A DNA stretch of 64,000 bases from Cardiocondyla obscurior (Eukaryota > Arthropoda > Insecta > Hymenoptera > Formicidae), in the NCBI RefSeq assembly GCF_019399895.1, contig NC_091883.1, positions 910,377 to 974,376 on the forward strand, read 5' to 3'. Made by a program: the position numbers and the translations under genes. Positions 22,201 through 33,362 of this stretch are shown piece after piece. Under the pieces are notes generated by a model. It was not told the origin of the DNA and did not search any database. It saw only the letters and a list, made by a program, of their open reading frames with translations. The stretch's first letter is position 1, and every line of letters begins with the position of its first letter.

Positions 22201-24540
22201 TATTTATACAAAGCGGAAAATAGCCTCGGACATAGCAAAACTGTACGACCCTCTTGGTTTCACGGCTCCTGTTTTGATCAAAGCTAAACTAATATTGCAG
22301 GAGCTTTGGTGCTTACAAACCGATTGGGATGATCCGATTCCCAGTAACTTACAAGAACATTGGTCTCTTTTCCGTAAACAATTGTTAAAATTAAATACAT
22401 TAACCATACCTAGGTGGATAGAAAGTATACGAGGAAATGTAATTCTGGAGCTTCATGGCTTCTCGGACGCCTCAATGAAAGCTATGGCAGCAGTGGTTTA
22501 TTCTAGGATTCTTACAACGGATGGACAAATTTATACCAGAATGATAAGCGCAAAAACAAAGGTGGCGTCCATTAAAAGACTTAGTATTTCGCGATTAGAG
22601 CTAACAGCAGCTCTTCTTTTAACAAGACTTGTGAAAACGTTAATAAAGGCATTAAAGGTAACAATAAGTTCAATACATTGTTGGTCAGATTCAGAGTTAA
22701 CTTTTTGCTGGATCAACTCCCCCCCTTCGCGATGGAAGGACTACGTACAAAACCGAGTTTCTTCAATTCAAGAGATTTTACCCGAATGTAAATGGAATTT
22801 TGTACCAGGAAAGAAAAACCCGGCCGACTGTGCCACAAGGGGAGTTCAAGCCGAAATTTTATCATCCCACGAATTATGGTGGAAGGGACCAGAGTGGTTA
22901 GCTCGAGACAAAACCTTCTGGCCGAAACCAAAGAAACGAACAATTGACAAAAATTTATTAGAAGAGAGACTGAAAACTGTACTGATAGCGTCGGCCGAAC
23001 CGCCTTCGTATTGGTATCCATTTTTCCTATTTTCGTCGTTTAATAAACTTGTACGAGTCATAGCCACTTGTCGTCGATTTTTTCAAAAATTAAAGAAGAA
23101 GCTTAACATTAACTTTGTAAATCAGCCGATAACACCATCTGAACTATTTGAGACACGAAAAATACTAATTGGCATTATTCAACGGATACATTTTTCCCAA
23201 GAAATTCGACATCTCTCAAAAACTAGTACGTTACCGAATTCGAATCCGTTGCTAAAATTAACTCCTTATTTAGATGCTGACGGTTTGCTACGAGTAGGAG
23301 GTAGGCTTAATAATGCCATGTTAGATGAAGAGATTAAACATCCTTTAATTCTCCCAAAAAGGTCACCGCTTACAACTTTAATTATACAGGATGCACATTT
23401 GAAAACACTTCACGGTGGTACTCAGTTGACTTTTAGTCACGTTAGGATGAATTATTGGATCGTTAATGGACGTGTCACAGTTCGTTCGCATATTCTAAAA
23501 TGTGTCAGATGCATCCGGTATAGAGGTATCAGAGCAAAACAACTTATGGGACAATTGCCTTCTTCACGTGTTACTATGACTCGCCCCTAACTCCGGTTTA
23601 GATTATGCCGGGCCTATTATTCTTAAGACTTGAAAAGGGCGGGCAGCACGCACTTTTAAAGGCTATCTCGCAATATTTATCTGTATGGCAACCTCAGCAA
23701 TACATATCGAAGTTGTCACCGATTATACAAGCGATGCGTTTATTGCAGCATACAAACGATTTACGGGACGAAGGGGTATCTGTACGACATTGCATAGCGA
23801 CTGCGGAACTAATTTTGCCGGTGCAGACTCCGAATTAAGAAGATTATTTGATTCTGCTTCTAAAAAGTTGAAGGACATTGCATCAATACTTTCTAACGAT
23901 GGAACACTTTGGAAATTTAACCCGCCTGCGGCTCCTCATTTTGGAGGCAAATGGGAGGCTGCAGTTAAGTCTGTAAAATTTCATATGAAGCGCATTCTGG
24001 GAGAAACCGTCTTAACGTATGAAGAACTTAACACAACTGTCATACAAATTGAAGCTGTACTAAACTCGCGATCGCTTTACCCTCTCACAGAAGATATTAC
24101 AGACTTCTCCGTTCTTACTCCAGGACATTTTCTCACAGGAGAATCTCTTACTGTAATTCCAGAACCTGATTTAAGAACCGAGCCAATTTCACGTTTAACT
24201 CGTTGGCAAATGCTAAGACAATTATTAGATAAATTCTGAAGGAAATGGTCAACAGAATGTCTTCAACGTTACCAGGCGATCTCAAAGTGGCATCACGCAT
24301 CAAATAATATTAAAGTTGGTTCCTTAGTGCTAATGGTGGATGAACGCTACCCGCCGGAAAAATGGCCACTAGCACGAGTCACCCAACTACATCCTGGTTC
24401 GGATGGCCATACTCGAGTAGTCACAATAAAGACAGCATCCTCGGAGTACAAACGCCCGATTACGAAGATTTGCATACTCCCTATAGAGACAGATGAAGAG
24501 CTTTCGACAAATTGTTTGTCGAAGGCGGGCGGAATGTTGT
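19240..24540 (+). pseudogene. Decayed BEL/Pao retrotransposon gag-pol
   Basis: Domains follow the BEL/Pao order. The gag-like DUF1759 region (residues near 120-310 of the first frame) is followed by Cys/His knuckles (CPLCGEAHFLQKC, CFNCLGAHNMIQC, CQLCAKKHHTFLHC), a protease with LLDQGS, an RT with YVDDIF near 21950, an RNase H/peptidase A17 region with HGFSDAS near 22460, an integrase zinc module (HGG...CVRC), an integrase core with HSDCGTNF near 23790 and the C-terminal DUF5641. Breaks are TGA 20548-20550, a frameshift near 21310-21327, a frameshift near 23590, TGA 23631-23633 and TGA 24237-24239. It lies within the intron of the Prp6 fragment. The 5' LTR is missing. Confidence 0.93.
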
Positions 24541-24842
24541 AAGAACAAGATTTTAAAGATAGGTGCGCATCGAGCGCCCGATCAGCCGGCACTGGATATT
24601 GAATAACACGAATTTTCCAGCGCTCGGAAAAACATAAAAGAAGCTCGATTTTGCGAGCTTCTCGTCTTTCAGATTTTACTGATGAATTTGTGACGGAGCG
24701 GACCTCACATTACGTATCTCTTAAAAAATCAGCTTTATAATATAGTTAATGTTGTTTATTTGATCAAAGTTATATTTAATTTATATATATTTACGGTCTC
24801 TAGTGTGGGATTAGTGTTGTACCCGACTGGCCGTAATATTCA
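24535..24842 (+). mobile_element. 3' LTR of the BEL/Pao element
   Basis: A polypurine tract GAAGGCGGGCGGAA immediately precedes TGTTGTAAGAACAAG, the usual BEL junction; the pol stop codon overlaps the first bases. The right end is placed at TAATATTCA by the CA rule and is uncertain by tens to hundreds of bases. A promoter-like AACATAAAAGAAG lies near 24635. Confidence 0.6.
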
Positions 24843-25614
24843 CGCCTTTACGGCGTTTGTTAATAACCGTAACATTGTGATCTGCATTTTTCCGCCTATA
24901 CGGCTTTGAAAGCGTGCTGTAAGGCCGCATTGCAAATATTCGTTCTTCTGGAACGATACCGTCCGAACAGACTTTCCCTAGTACCACGTCTTTTAGACGA
25001 TTGTTGCTGGTCAATGGCCAGCTTTGCAACTAATTCAGGGTCACATCAGTATTGACCGTAGCCGCCAATTTTCCAGAATAATTTCAGCGTACATATGCAT
25101 ATAACGCACGAGTAAAGATTAAAATACTGACGGAGAGAAAGACGCTAATAATTTGAATTATAATTTCCGTAATTCTATAGGTTGTGAGTACTCTGATTAA
25201 TATAATTTCTCCTTCGCGTTCCTTTAACATATCTGTATTAATATTTTATTCTTTTCAGTTGTTTTGCATGAAATTAATGTCGAGATTTGGAAACCCAGAA
25301 TAAGAACCACAGAAGATAATAGAATTATTTGCAATAAATCTACAGTTAAATTTTTCATACAACGGTTCTAATTATTTGCAATAAAAACAACAGTTTAATA
25401 TCATACAAAATTTTTAAAACTTTCTTTAATTTTTTTCATATTATATGTCGCAATTTTTAAAGCATTTTTACAATAATTCTGATTCCTTAATGTCTGATAC
25501 ATCAAATAAAATGAATTAACATTATAAATAGACAGGATAACGCATTATTTGAGAGTTAATTATATTTTATTTTATTTTCTGAATTACTTTTTATTTAATT
25601 TTAATTTTTTTTAG
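24843..25614. other. Spacer between BEL LTR and Prp6 exon
   Basis: No gene. It contains hairpin-prone GC-richer sequence (24843-25030) and the right copy of the 72-bp direct repeat at about 25340-25410. The last bases form a T-rich tract before the Prp6 acceptor. Confidence 0.45.
25340..25410 (+). repeat. 72-bp direct repeat, right copy
   Basis: This is the partner of 18590-18660, about 6.75 kb apart. It suggests that the insertion between them involved a duplication of intron sequence. Confidence 0.85.
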
Positions 25615-25779
25615 AGTAATGTACCAGCAGCTAGAGGTATTTTGTCTCTTGCGTTTCAAGCTAATCCAAATTTAGAAGAGATTTGGCTGGCAGTGGTAAA
25701 GCTTGAGTCTGAAAACTCAGAATATGAAAGAACGCGACGTTTATTAGCAAAAGCCAGAACATCTGCTCCAACGCGATAA
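25615..25779 (+). pseudogene. Prp6 (PRPF6) fragment, downstream exon
   Basis: After a T-tract and AG at 25613-25614 the frame reads SNVPAARGILSLAFQANPNL, then EEIWLAVVKLESEN and RRLLAKARTSAPTR, a close match to Prp6. The intron phase (0) agrees with the upstream exon. The match ends in TAA where Prp6 would continue. No further exons follow, so this is a truncated copy. Confidence 0.88.
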
Positions 25780-26013
25780 TATTCGTAGGATATGAGTAGT
25801 ATGCGTTACGTCTTAAAAAAAATGTTATACATAAAAAAATATTTATTTCCTGTAAATTACATACAAAGAAAAAAAAATGCTTGTACATTTTATATTTATA
25901 TGTAATACAAATTTTCTCAACAGTTACATCGCATTAATTTTAATTTTATCGAAACTTATACTTTTCTATAAATCACAGTATAGATAGATTGCGAGGGAAT
26001 GAAGATGCTCTTG

Positions 26014-26153
26014 GGGCCGGTTGTTCCAACTTCCTGGCAGTTTTACCTGTCAGGTAATCATATGTCTATCTTCATCTTTCTTCCCAAGTAGATAAAGATA
26101 GATATATAATTACCTGACAAGTAAGTCTGCCAGGAAGTTGGAACAACCGGCCC
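26014..26153 (+). mobile_element. 140-bp palindromic MITE (Harbinger-like), copy 2
   Basis: It reads GGGCCGGTTGTTCCAAC at the left and GTTGGAACAACCGGCCC at the right and is nearly identical to the reverse complement of copy 1. It is flanked by TTG on each side. No ORF. Confidence 0.9.
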
Positions 26154-26974
26154 TTGATGCTCCATTATCTTTATCTGTCATCTGTTACTCCATTTCTTCG
26201 TTTTTCCATTACTCGTTCACACCTTGTTAATTATTTATTGGAAGTACACGGAGCGATCGATGATTTTGGAAGTTTGCGAAGCGATTGTGTTGAGAAAAAG
26301 ATTATTTAGAACGTTAAAGGTATGAAAAACTTTGTTCTCTTTTTTTATATTAATGTCCGATACGTGTAATTGCTCCGTTTTTTTTGTTGAAAAAGAAAAT
26401 GTGTAACATTAAAATTCATACCTTAGGTCAAAGAGAATAATTTTGATTTTGGCTAATTACAGACATGCCTAGTATGTTACATTTTGTATTAAAGCATGAT
26501 TAATTTTCTCGAAATATGTATTTTTTCCTCTTTTATCATTTAAAGTTTAAATTCGTTCCCTTGCTCCATTTTTATGATGAAAGACTAAATATGTTATAAT
26601 ACAATTTATATTTTTTATGTTAAATAGCTAAATTTTAATTGAGATTACTGACATGTAAATATTTAAAATCTATTAAAATGTGTAAATATTTATTGTTTTT
26701 AACACAGTTTTAGTTATTAATGGTGTATACAGAGTGTCCCAGACATAACGAAGGATACTGGGAGGATAGATTATATTAATTGAGACAAGTAGAAAAGTTC
26801 TGTACCATTTTGCAAAATTCTCAACCGTTATTGAGAAAAAAATTAAAATGTATAAAATGTATAGGCGTAAGACCGACAAGGAAGCTACGCGTAAGTGAGC
26901 GGGACAGGCGACGGCGCTATTTCTAGCCATTCGCCTATCACGCTCATTCCCGCTCACAAATAAATTTATATTTC
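26154..26974. other. Spacer with a fragment of the TACAGGGTGTCC-type family
   Basis: From about 26733 (ATACAGAGTGTCCCAGAC) to 26900 the sequence matches the left part of the elements at 7728 and 27322, including GTACCATTTTGCAAAATTCT and the CGACAAGGAAGC block. No right end is seen. The rest is AT-rich with no gene. Confidence 0.5.
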
Positions 26975-28198
26975 AGTTTTCTTGTGATTGGAATACTTGG
27001 AGGGTTACAGATTTTTTTCTGAACTTCTGTATCTCGTGAAGGAGATTTTTGCGGCTTCCTCGAGGGTCCCGTTGGCTTTTCTATATAATTTCAACCTTCT
27101 ACTTTCGCTCCACAAAATCCCAAGCCTGTGAATCAACGCAAAGTATTTTTAATTCGACTTGTAAAAAGTGACAGGTATGTGTTTTAGATTAAAAGTAGAG
27201 TTACTCTTAAATAAATTATTTTGACGCTTCTAAGTTAAATTCTTGACTTAAATTCGGTTTTATTAAGTGTGGTAAAGTGTCCACGTTACAATCCAATAAG
27301 TTTTTTAACTCTAAAATAAATATACAGGGTATCCCAAACATACGTAAACAAACTTTTAGGGTAGATAGAACGTCTAAAAAAAAACGAAAAGTTCTATACC
27401 GTTTTCTAAAATTCTTACTCGTTTTTAATAAAAAAATTAATTTATATACGCGCAAGAGCGACAAAGAAGCGTGGACTGAGTGAGCACGCGATAGACAGCG
27501 ACGAGTATCGCTTAAAGAGAATGGGCGAAACTAGCGCGTAGCGAGCAAGACAAGGAGACAACGCGCGAGTAAGGCGATGCGACGACACACGAGCGAAATG
27601 AAGCGACAACGCGCGTTGTCGCCTCGTCTCGCTCGTAGCGCGCTGACTTCGCCCATCACTTTTAAGGTATACTCACCGCTGTCTATCGCGCGCTCACTCA
27701 GCGTACGCTTTCTTGTCGCTCTCGCGTGTATATAAATGAATTTTTTTATTAAAAACGAGTAAGAATTTCAGAAAACGGTATAAGACTTTTCGTTTTCTAT
27801 TTAGACGTTCTATCTACCCTAAAAGTTTGTTTACGTATGTTTGGGACACCCTGTATATTTTAGTTATCTTGTGATTGAAGTACTTGGAGGGCCGCAGAAT
27901 TTTACTGTGATTCTATACTTGGTGAAGAGGAGTTCTGCTGCTTCCTCGAGGGACCTGTTGGCTTTCCATTATAATTTTTTCCTTCTACTTTTGTCCCACA
28001 AAATCTCAAGCTTGTAAATCAACGAAAAATATTAATAATTTAACTTGTAAAAAGTGACAGGTATGTCTTATAAATTAAAATAAAAGTCTTTTAAAGTTAA
28101 TGATTTTGAAAGTTGTGAGTTAATTTTTTAACCCTAATTCGGTTTTATTAAGTCTAGTAGAGTGCCCACGTTTTATTTAAATAATTTTTTTAATTTTA
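26975..28198 (+). repeat. Two units of the 354-bp repeat, split by a palindrome
   Basis: Unit 1 (about 26975-27321) and unit 2 (about 27858-28198) match each other and the four units at 52535-53917. Each has TTGTGATTGGAATACTTGGA near its start and AGTGACAGGTATGTG in the middle (donor-like GT at 27175 and 28061). The distance between those two points is 886; subtracting the 354-bp period leaves 532, the size of the palindrome between them. Confidence 0.88.
27322..27857. mobile_element. 0.53-kb near-perfect palindromic element
   Basis: The ends are ATACAGGGTATCCCAAACAT and ATGTTTGGGACACCCTGTAT, and inverted symmetry continues through about 230 bases on each side to a GC-rich centre near 27560-27640. 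It has no coding capacity and sits between two repeat units. A TA duplication at the ends is possible. It belongs with the copies at 7728 and 62392. Confidence 0.9.
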
Positions 28199-28414
28199 AA
28201 ATACATCGATAAAGGTTAGAAAGATCGATGAATTTTTGGCGACGGTGGCGCCGGGAACATTTGGTAGACGGATAATTTTAGAACTACCAACATCTATATT
28301 GATATATATGTCACCATTGATTTTGGTAGTTCCGAAAAATTCTGTTTTTCACATGTTCTTGGCGCTACCGTCGTCGCAAATACATCGATCTTTCTAACCT
28401 TTCTCGATGTATTT
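28198..28414. mobile_element. 217-bp inverted-repeat element with nested stems
   Basis: The left arm AATACATCGATAAAGGTTAG and the right arm CTAACCTTTCTCGATGTATT pair over about 60 bases, including GGCGACGGT / ACCGTCGTCGC. A second stem (GAACTACCAA / TTGGTAGTTC) lies inside. It follows the second 354-bp unit without a gap. No target duplication was found. Confidence 0.7.
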
Positions 28415-29386
28415 TTTGGCGACGGTAAACCGAATTACCGGGAAAATTTTTATCACATTTTATTCCGAGATTACTCCACAGAGATGACCAAATAAAAAAC
28501 TGTAACGGCAACAAAGCACCAAGATGTAATACAACTAATTAATATTTGAGACAGTAAGAAAAGGTAAGGGCGAAGGACACTATGATTATAAATGTATTTC
28601 TACATTTTATTAATAAATTAAATTAAGTTTTAGTTAAATATGTTATTTTTAATTTTAAATATGTCAATTGTAAATGTATAAAGGACTGTCATTAATTTTC
28701 TATTTAATATCGAAAAATATCGTAAATTATAGGTGCGTGTACTGCCTACACTTCATGAGTGCATGCTACGGCCTACGCTAGGTTCAGAGGTTAGTCCGAT
28801 GCTTTTGTCGATAACGAAGTAAGTAGAAAATTGTGATTGGTCAACGGAACACGGTTCAACATGGAGTACGTGGGTATGTGCTGAGTCCTTGTTTATTTTT
28901 CGTGTTTTCCATGAAAATTTTCGACGTCTGATCATTCTGGGACCCCACTTTTTTCAGTAGTCTTCTTTTCCGTCCGGGCAACAAATCTGTTTGACAGACG
29001 ACATGTCGCATATGTCTTTCAGAACGAAACACCCTTTCGCTGGTCATTGTTTGTGCATGCCGTATAATTTTGTAACGCTGACGCTCGGTCCTCAGCCTCG
29101 AAACCTCGCACATTTGTAATTAACTATCCGAAATTCTTGATAATACAACGTGCGTTTTTGTTATTTATTTGCAGAAAGTTTGCTAAATAAATGTAGCTTA
29201 AAACACTAATTTTTTACCGGTTAAATTCTCAATACAGACGATAGTTTCTTTGTACGTTTGAGTCATTTGACTCTCAATTATTTTATTTTCAAGATAGCCG
29301 TGCGAGTCATCAATATATACGTTCTCGGCAAACAAAGTTGAAACTTTTGGCAGTTATATCATATTCATGTGTACCTATTTCCTTAG
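28415..29386. other. Upstream region of UBFD1
   Basis: The 28740-29110 part is richer in CpG than its flanks and probably includes the promoter and 5' UTR. TATTTATTTGCAG at 29161-29173 looks like a 3' splice site of a 5' UTR intron. No protein-coding frame was recognised. Confidence 0.4.
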
Positions 29387-30531
29387 ATACGATAAAAGAC
29401 GACAATAATGATAACTGTTGCAACTCGTCCCCTTCGGAATGCTTGGAAGTCACATCGAATGCAAAGCCCAGTGAACATTCAGCAACAGATGCTAAAGAAG
29501 CCACAATGGAATGCGAGAACAACGTCAATAACTTACAGGATACAGACGAAACCACTTTGCAAGAGCCATCCAGAGAGAGTATAGACTTCACAGTGATTTA
29601 CAACAAACAGAAGATTAGTGTAAATTTTCCTTTAGATGGTACAGTTGCTGAATTAAAGACACATTTGCAAAAAATTATCTCTGTACCACAAGCGATGCAG
29701 AAAGTTATGTTCAAAGGATTAGCCAAAGACGATCAGACTCTTAAAAGCTTGGGAGTCACAAAAGGTAACAATCTTTCAAGAGTCATTTTTAAAAGCATAT
29801 CTGTGATTAATAAAATTAAAAACAGCATTATGGCAAATGTGTAGGTGCCAAAGTCATGATAGTTGGATCAAAGTTAGATGATGTATTGGCTGTGTCAATT
29901 CCAACGAAACAAGACCTCATCGACGAGGCTGTTTCGTCAGTGAACAAAGAACCTCTTTCACAACAAAAAGTACACAGGAAAGTTTTAGATAAAGGTATAC
30001 CAGAAGACGTGATGCCAGGAATATTAGATAGCAAGGTTGTTTAATCTATATCTTTTTATCTCTGTGCGTACGCGCACGCGCGTATTAAATATATTTAACA
30101 ATGAAACTTATTTTGTCATAATTAATATATTAATGTATTACAGGAACCTTTGCCTGAATTTCCATTAGCTGGAATGTTAAACAAATCTGGAGGAAAAGTC
30201 AGATTAACATTTAAATTAGAACAAGATCAGCTTTGGATCGGTACGAAAGAAAGAACAGATAAAATACCTATGAATTCGATAAAAGGTGTGCATAGTGAAC
30301 CTATTCACGATCATCCCGAATATCATATTATGGTATGTATGTCGTTTAGGTTATTATGTATTATCACAAATTTAATAATCCTTAATTAATTAATCTCATA
30401 ATAATCTTAAAAACTGACAGGCAATACAATTAGGTACTACGGAAGCATCAAGGTATTGGATATATTGGGTCCCTGCGCAATACATATCGGCTATTAAGGA
30501 CGCTATACTTGGCAAATGGTGTTACTTCTGA
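29387..30531 (+). CDS. Ubiquitin-like domain protein UBFD1
   Basis: Exons are about 29387-29764, 29845-30035, 30144-30332 and 30421-30531, with phase-consistent GT/AG introns. An acidic variable N-terminus is followed by a ubiquitin-like domain (FTVIYNKQKISVNFPL to AKVMIVGS) and by the conserved UBFD1 C-terminal block (NKSGGKVRLTFKLEQDQLWI, then IGTKERTDKIP, then YWIYWVPAQY and GKWCYF at the end). UBFD1 binds polyubiquitin and has been linked to NF-kB regulation in mammals; its molecular role in insects is poorly known. The start is uncertain: the frame is open upstream of a possible acceptor at 29386, and the first in-frame ATG is 29506. A short upstream coding exon is likely. Confidence 0.92.
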
Positions 30532-33362
30532 TCGATAATGGCTGGAAATTTTGAATTCTGTAAAGCTTAATCGGGTGTAAACATTGATACAAATGTTGCT
30601 GTTACATTGACATAAAAACTGTCAACTAGTCACACACATTTCTAACAGTAAGTAATAATTTATTTTGAGTTGCATTATTATTGCAGAGAATACCTAATAA
30701 ACTTAGTCTGTCCCATTAAAAAAAAAAAAAAATAAAAAAATAAAAAAATAAAAAAAATTACTACTTAGGTGACTAGTCTTGATTTATTGATTTGTTGAGG
30801 AAAAAAAAGGATATAATCATGCCAAATGTTTTATATTTTCATAGTTCAGATTTAAGTGTATACCCTGAATTTTCTATACTGCTAAAAGTACGGTAGTGCT
30901 GAGAGCTGTGATTAGTAAAACTTCCATAATTAATACTGTGTTGTGATAATATTACGTCTATTTTTGACAATATAATTAAAAAAAAATTTTTTATCGAAAT
31001 ACATCTACAAATTTTATTCAAAATTTCGAAAACTATTTAATTTTATTTATTTACAAATCCTTTTTACAAAAAAAACAAAATATTTTAATGTGGACATTAT
31101 AGACAAATTTTAATTTTTAAACAAACTAGTATTATTTATATTACTTGTTTCACAAAGTAACAGTTTTTATGAGACTCGTTTATATGTCGATTAACCCTTT
31201 CGTTGCAAAGAGCATTTATTCTTAACAAAAATCTAACTTGCGATTAAAGAGACTATTTGGTAACAACATATAGTTTACTCTCTCCAGTTTTGAATATTAA
31301 AAAAAATTATATTTTGAATATCACAAATTATATCTCGAAAAATACTTGTAATTAAATATAATTGCAAGTAAAAAAAATCAATTTGTTATGACTCCAATGT
31401 GGTGAAAGGGTTTAAGTCAAAACATAGCATTTACAAATTTTTGAGGTTCTTATTACATATCTATGCAACTTACGATTTGTTATTATTCATTGATACATTT
31501 TTACATAACATTTAGTTTATCAATTGTTAATTTGATTTAATATGTTTGATCATATGTGTATAACATTCATATACAATTCAAAAACTGTATGAGGTCTATT
31601 CTTGGTATATGTTAAATTTTAACAAAATTTTATTTTTTTGTTGTAGTTTTTACAACAAAAAAAGGGAATGCGCTTGCGCGCGCGCGCACACACACATACA
31701 CACATACACCCATGAACAGGCATCTTTTTTGCATAATATAGACTGCAGCACATTATATTACCATTGAGCAAAGCTACAGTCTTTGTAACCAGAAAATGAA
31801 TTGATTGATAACTTTACACTTCAATTCATTGTATTAACTTAACAGCAGATTGACAACGAATTTTGTGCTGAATAAAATTAAGGAAAATCCGTTCAACATT
31901 TTGTGATTGGCCTAGTAATTAGTAACAAAGTAACACAAAACAAGAAGAGGTCAAAACAAACAAGTCCACGCATTGCTACATCACAAGAATTTACGTATTA
32001 AAAAAAATTTATGTGTACTTTCTAGCGTTGTACTGCTGTAAATTAGATTTTATACCATTTGAATTGTATAACCGCAAGAATAAAAATAAATCAAAATTTG
32101 TAGTACTCTTAGACGGTAAAGTATCGTCGAGAAATCTACTTCGGAAGTCGGTTTGAATGGGACTTGTACATTAGTTGTGTGATTTGATAAAATAAATACT
32201 TGTGACACTTTTATTTTTTCTATTGTTTAATCTTTTTAATCACAATTTTACCCTATTTAGAAATATTACGCAGACTACATAATAATAACAACAAACAACT
32301 CATCTTGTATATTTTTCGTCAGTGCGTAATCTGATGCGAAATACATCCAAGTGTGCACGTGTGTCGTAATGCTGTTTTTCTTAATGGAGAGCCGGAAGAC
32401 GCATCTGTTGAGCACGCGATGCAGGAAACGTCTTGTTAAAATACTCAACTGCGATTCTGAAGCGGACCTCTATTCTGAGACAGATGTGAATGCCATTGAA
32501 AGGAGTCCCCACCAACCGGGAGATGAAAGTTACCGTCGTATAATCGACAGCAGCTCTGAAGCTCTCTCGCAGTACGCGTATGTAGCTCAAGGACGGGCAA
32601 GATGCTGCGTGTATGTACATTGGAAGATAGATATGACGTTTGCGGTGGTTAGCTTATACGTGGCCGTAGCGTAGTGTGCGCGTAGAGTCTCACACCAAGT
32701 GCGACAGAGCAGCATTAGCGTAAGCACCGGCCACGGCCACCGGCTGCCGAGGGAGGAGATCGAGATGAAGTCACGTACGCTAGCCGCCGTCGCCACAGCA
32801 AATGCCATATCTGCCTTTTATTCTACAAACGTGTAAATATGGGCTGAATCATTTATCATCGTATGTATAATTTACATTTTTAATTGACGATTTGTCTTTG
32901 CATAAAGATCACTGCGCTAGGCCACTATGTGAAAAATAACGTAGAGAGATATTGCGTGGAGCTTGCAATTTATATAATAATTCAGATATCTTCTGGCAGT
33001 CCACTGAGAGTGTAAACACCAAGATCTAAATGAATCAAATGATTCATATCTTGTACAAATATACGTATTTGTTGGAACAATGATAAGGAATGTCAGTATC
33101 GATGCGATATGTGTATTGACTATACGTTACAAGCGATTATTAAAACCAGGTACAAGTGGTGGTGTTATTATAGTAATTACTATTGCTAATTTATTGTTAA
33201 AAAACAGTTGAATTTGCAACACTGATTACGTTGCAGTACGTAGTACAAAAATGAGAGAGTGGAATATTAAAAAACGAAAAATAAATTGTGTATCTGCTTT
33301 ATTAACAAAGTGATGCATACAACTCTGTTTTAATATATGTATAATAACTTTTCACGAGTAAA
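30532..33362. other. Intergenic, AT-rich, with a CpG-richer block
   Basis: An A/T homopolymer mix lies at 30718-30758 and a (CG/CA)n microsatellite at 31674-31709. A CpG-richer block at 32340-32830 contains an open frame (ATG 32385, begins MESRKTHLLSTRCRKRLVKI) of about 96 codons with no recognised domain; it may be a promoter and 5' UTR for the JmjC gene. Nothing else was found. Confidence 0.4.

Noticed and set aside
32385..32674. Open frame of about 96 codons in a CpG-richer block
   Set aside because: No recognised domain, no clear splice context; kept only as a note on a possible promoter/5' UTR block.
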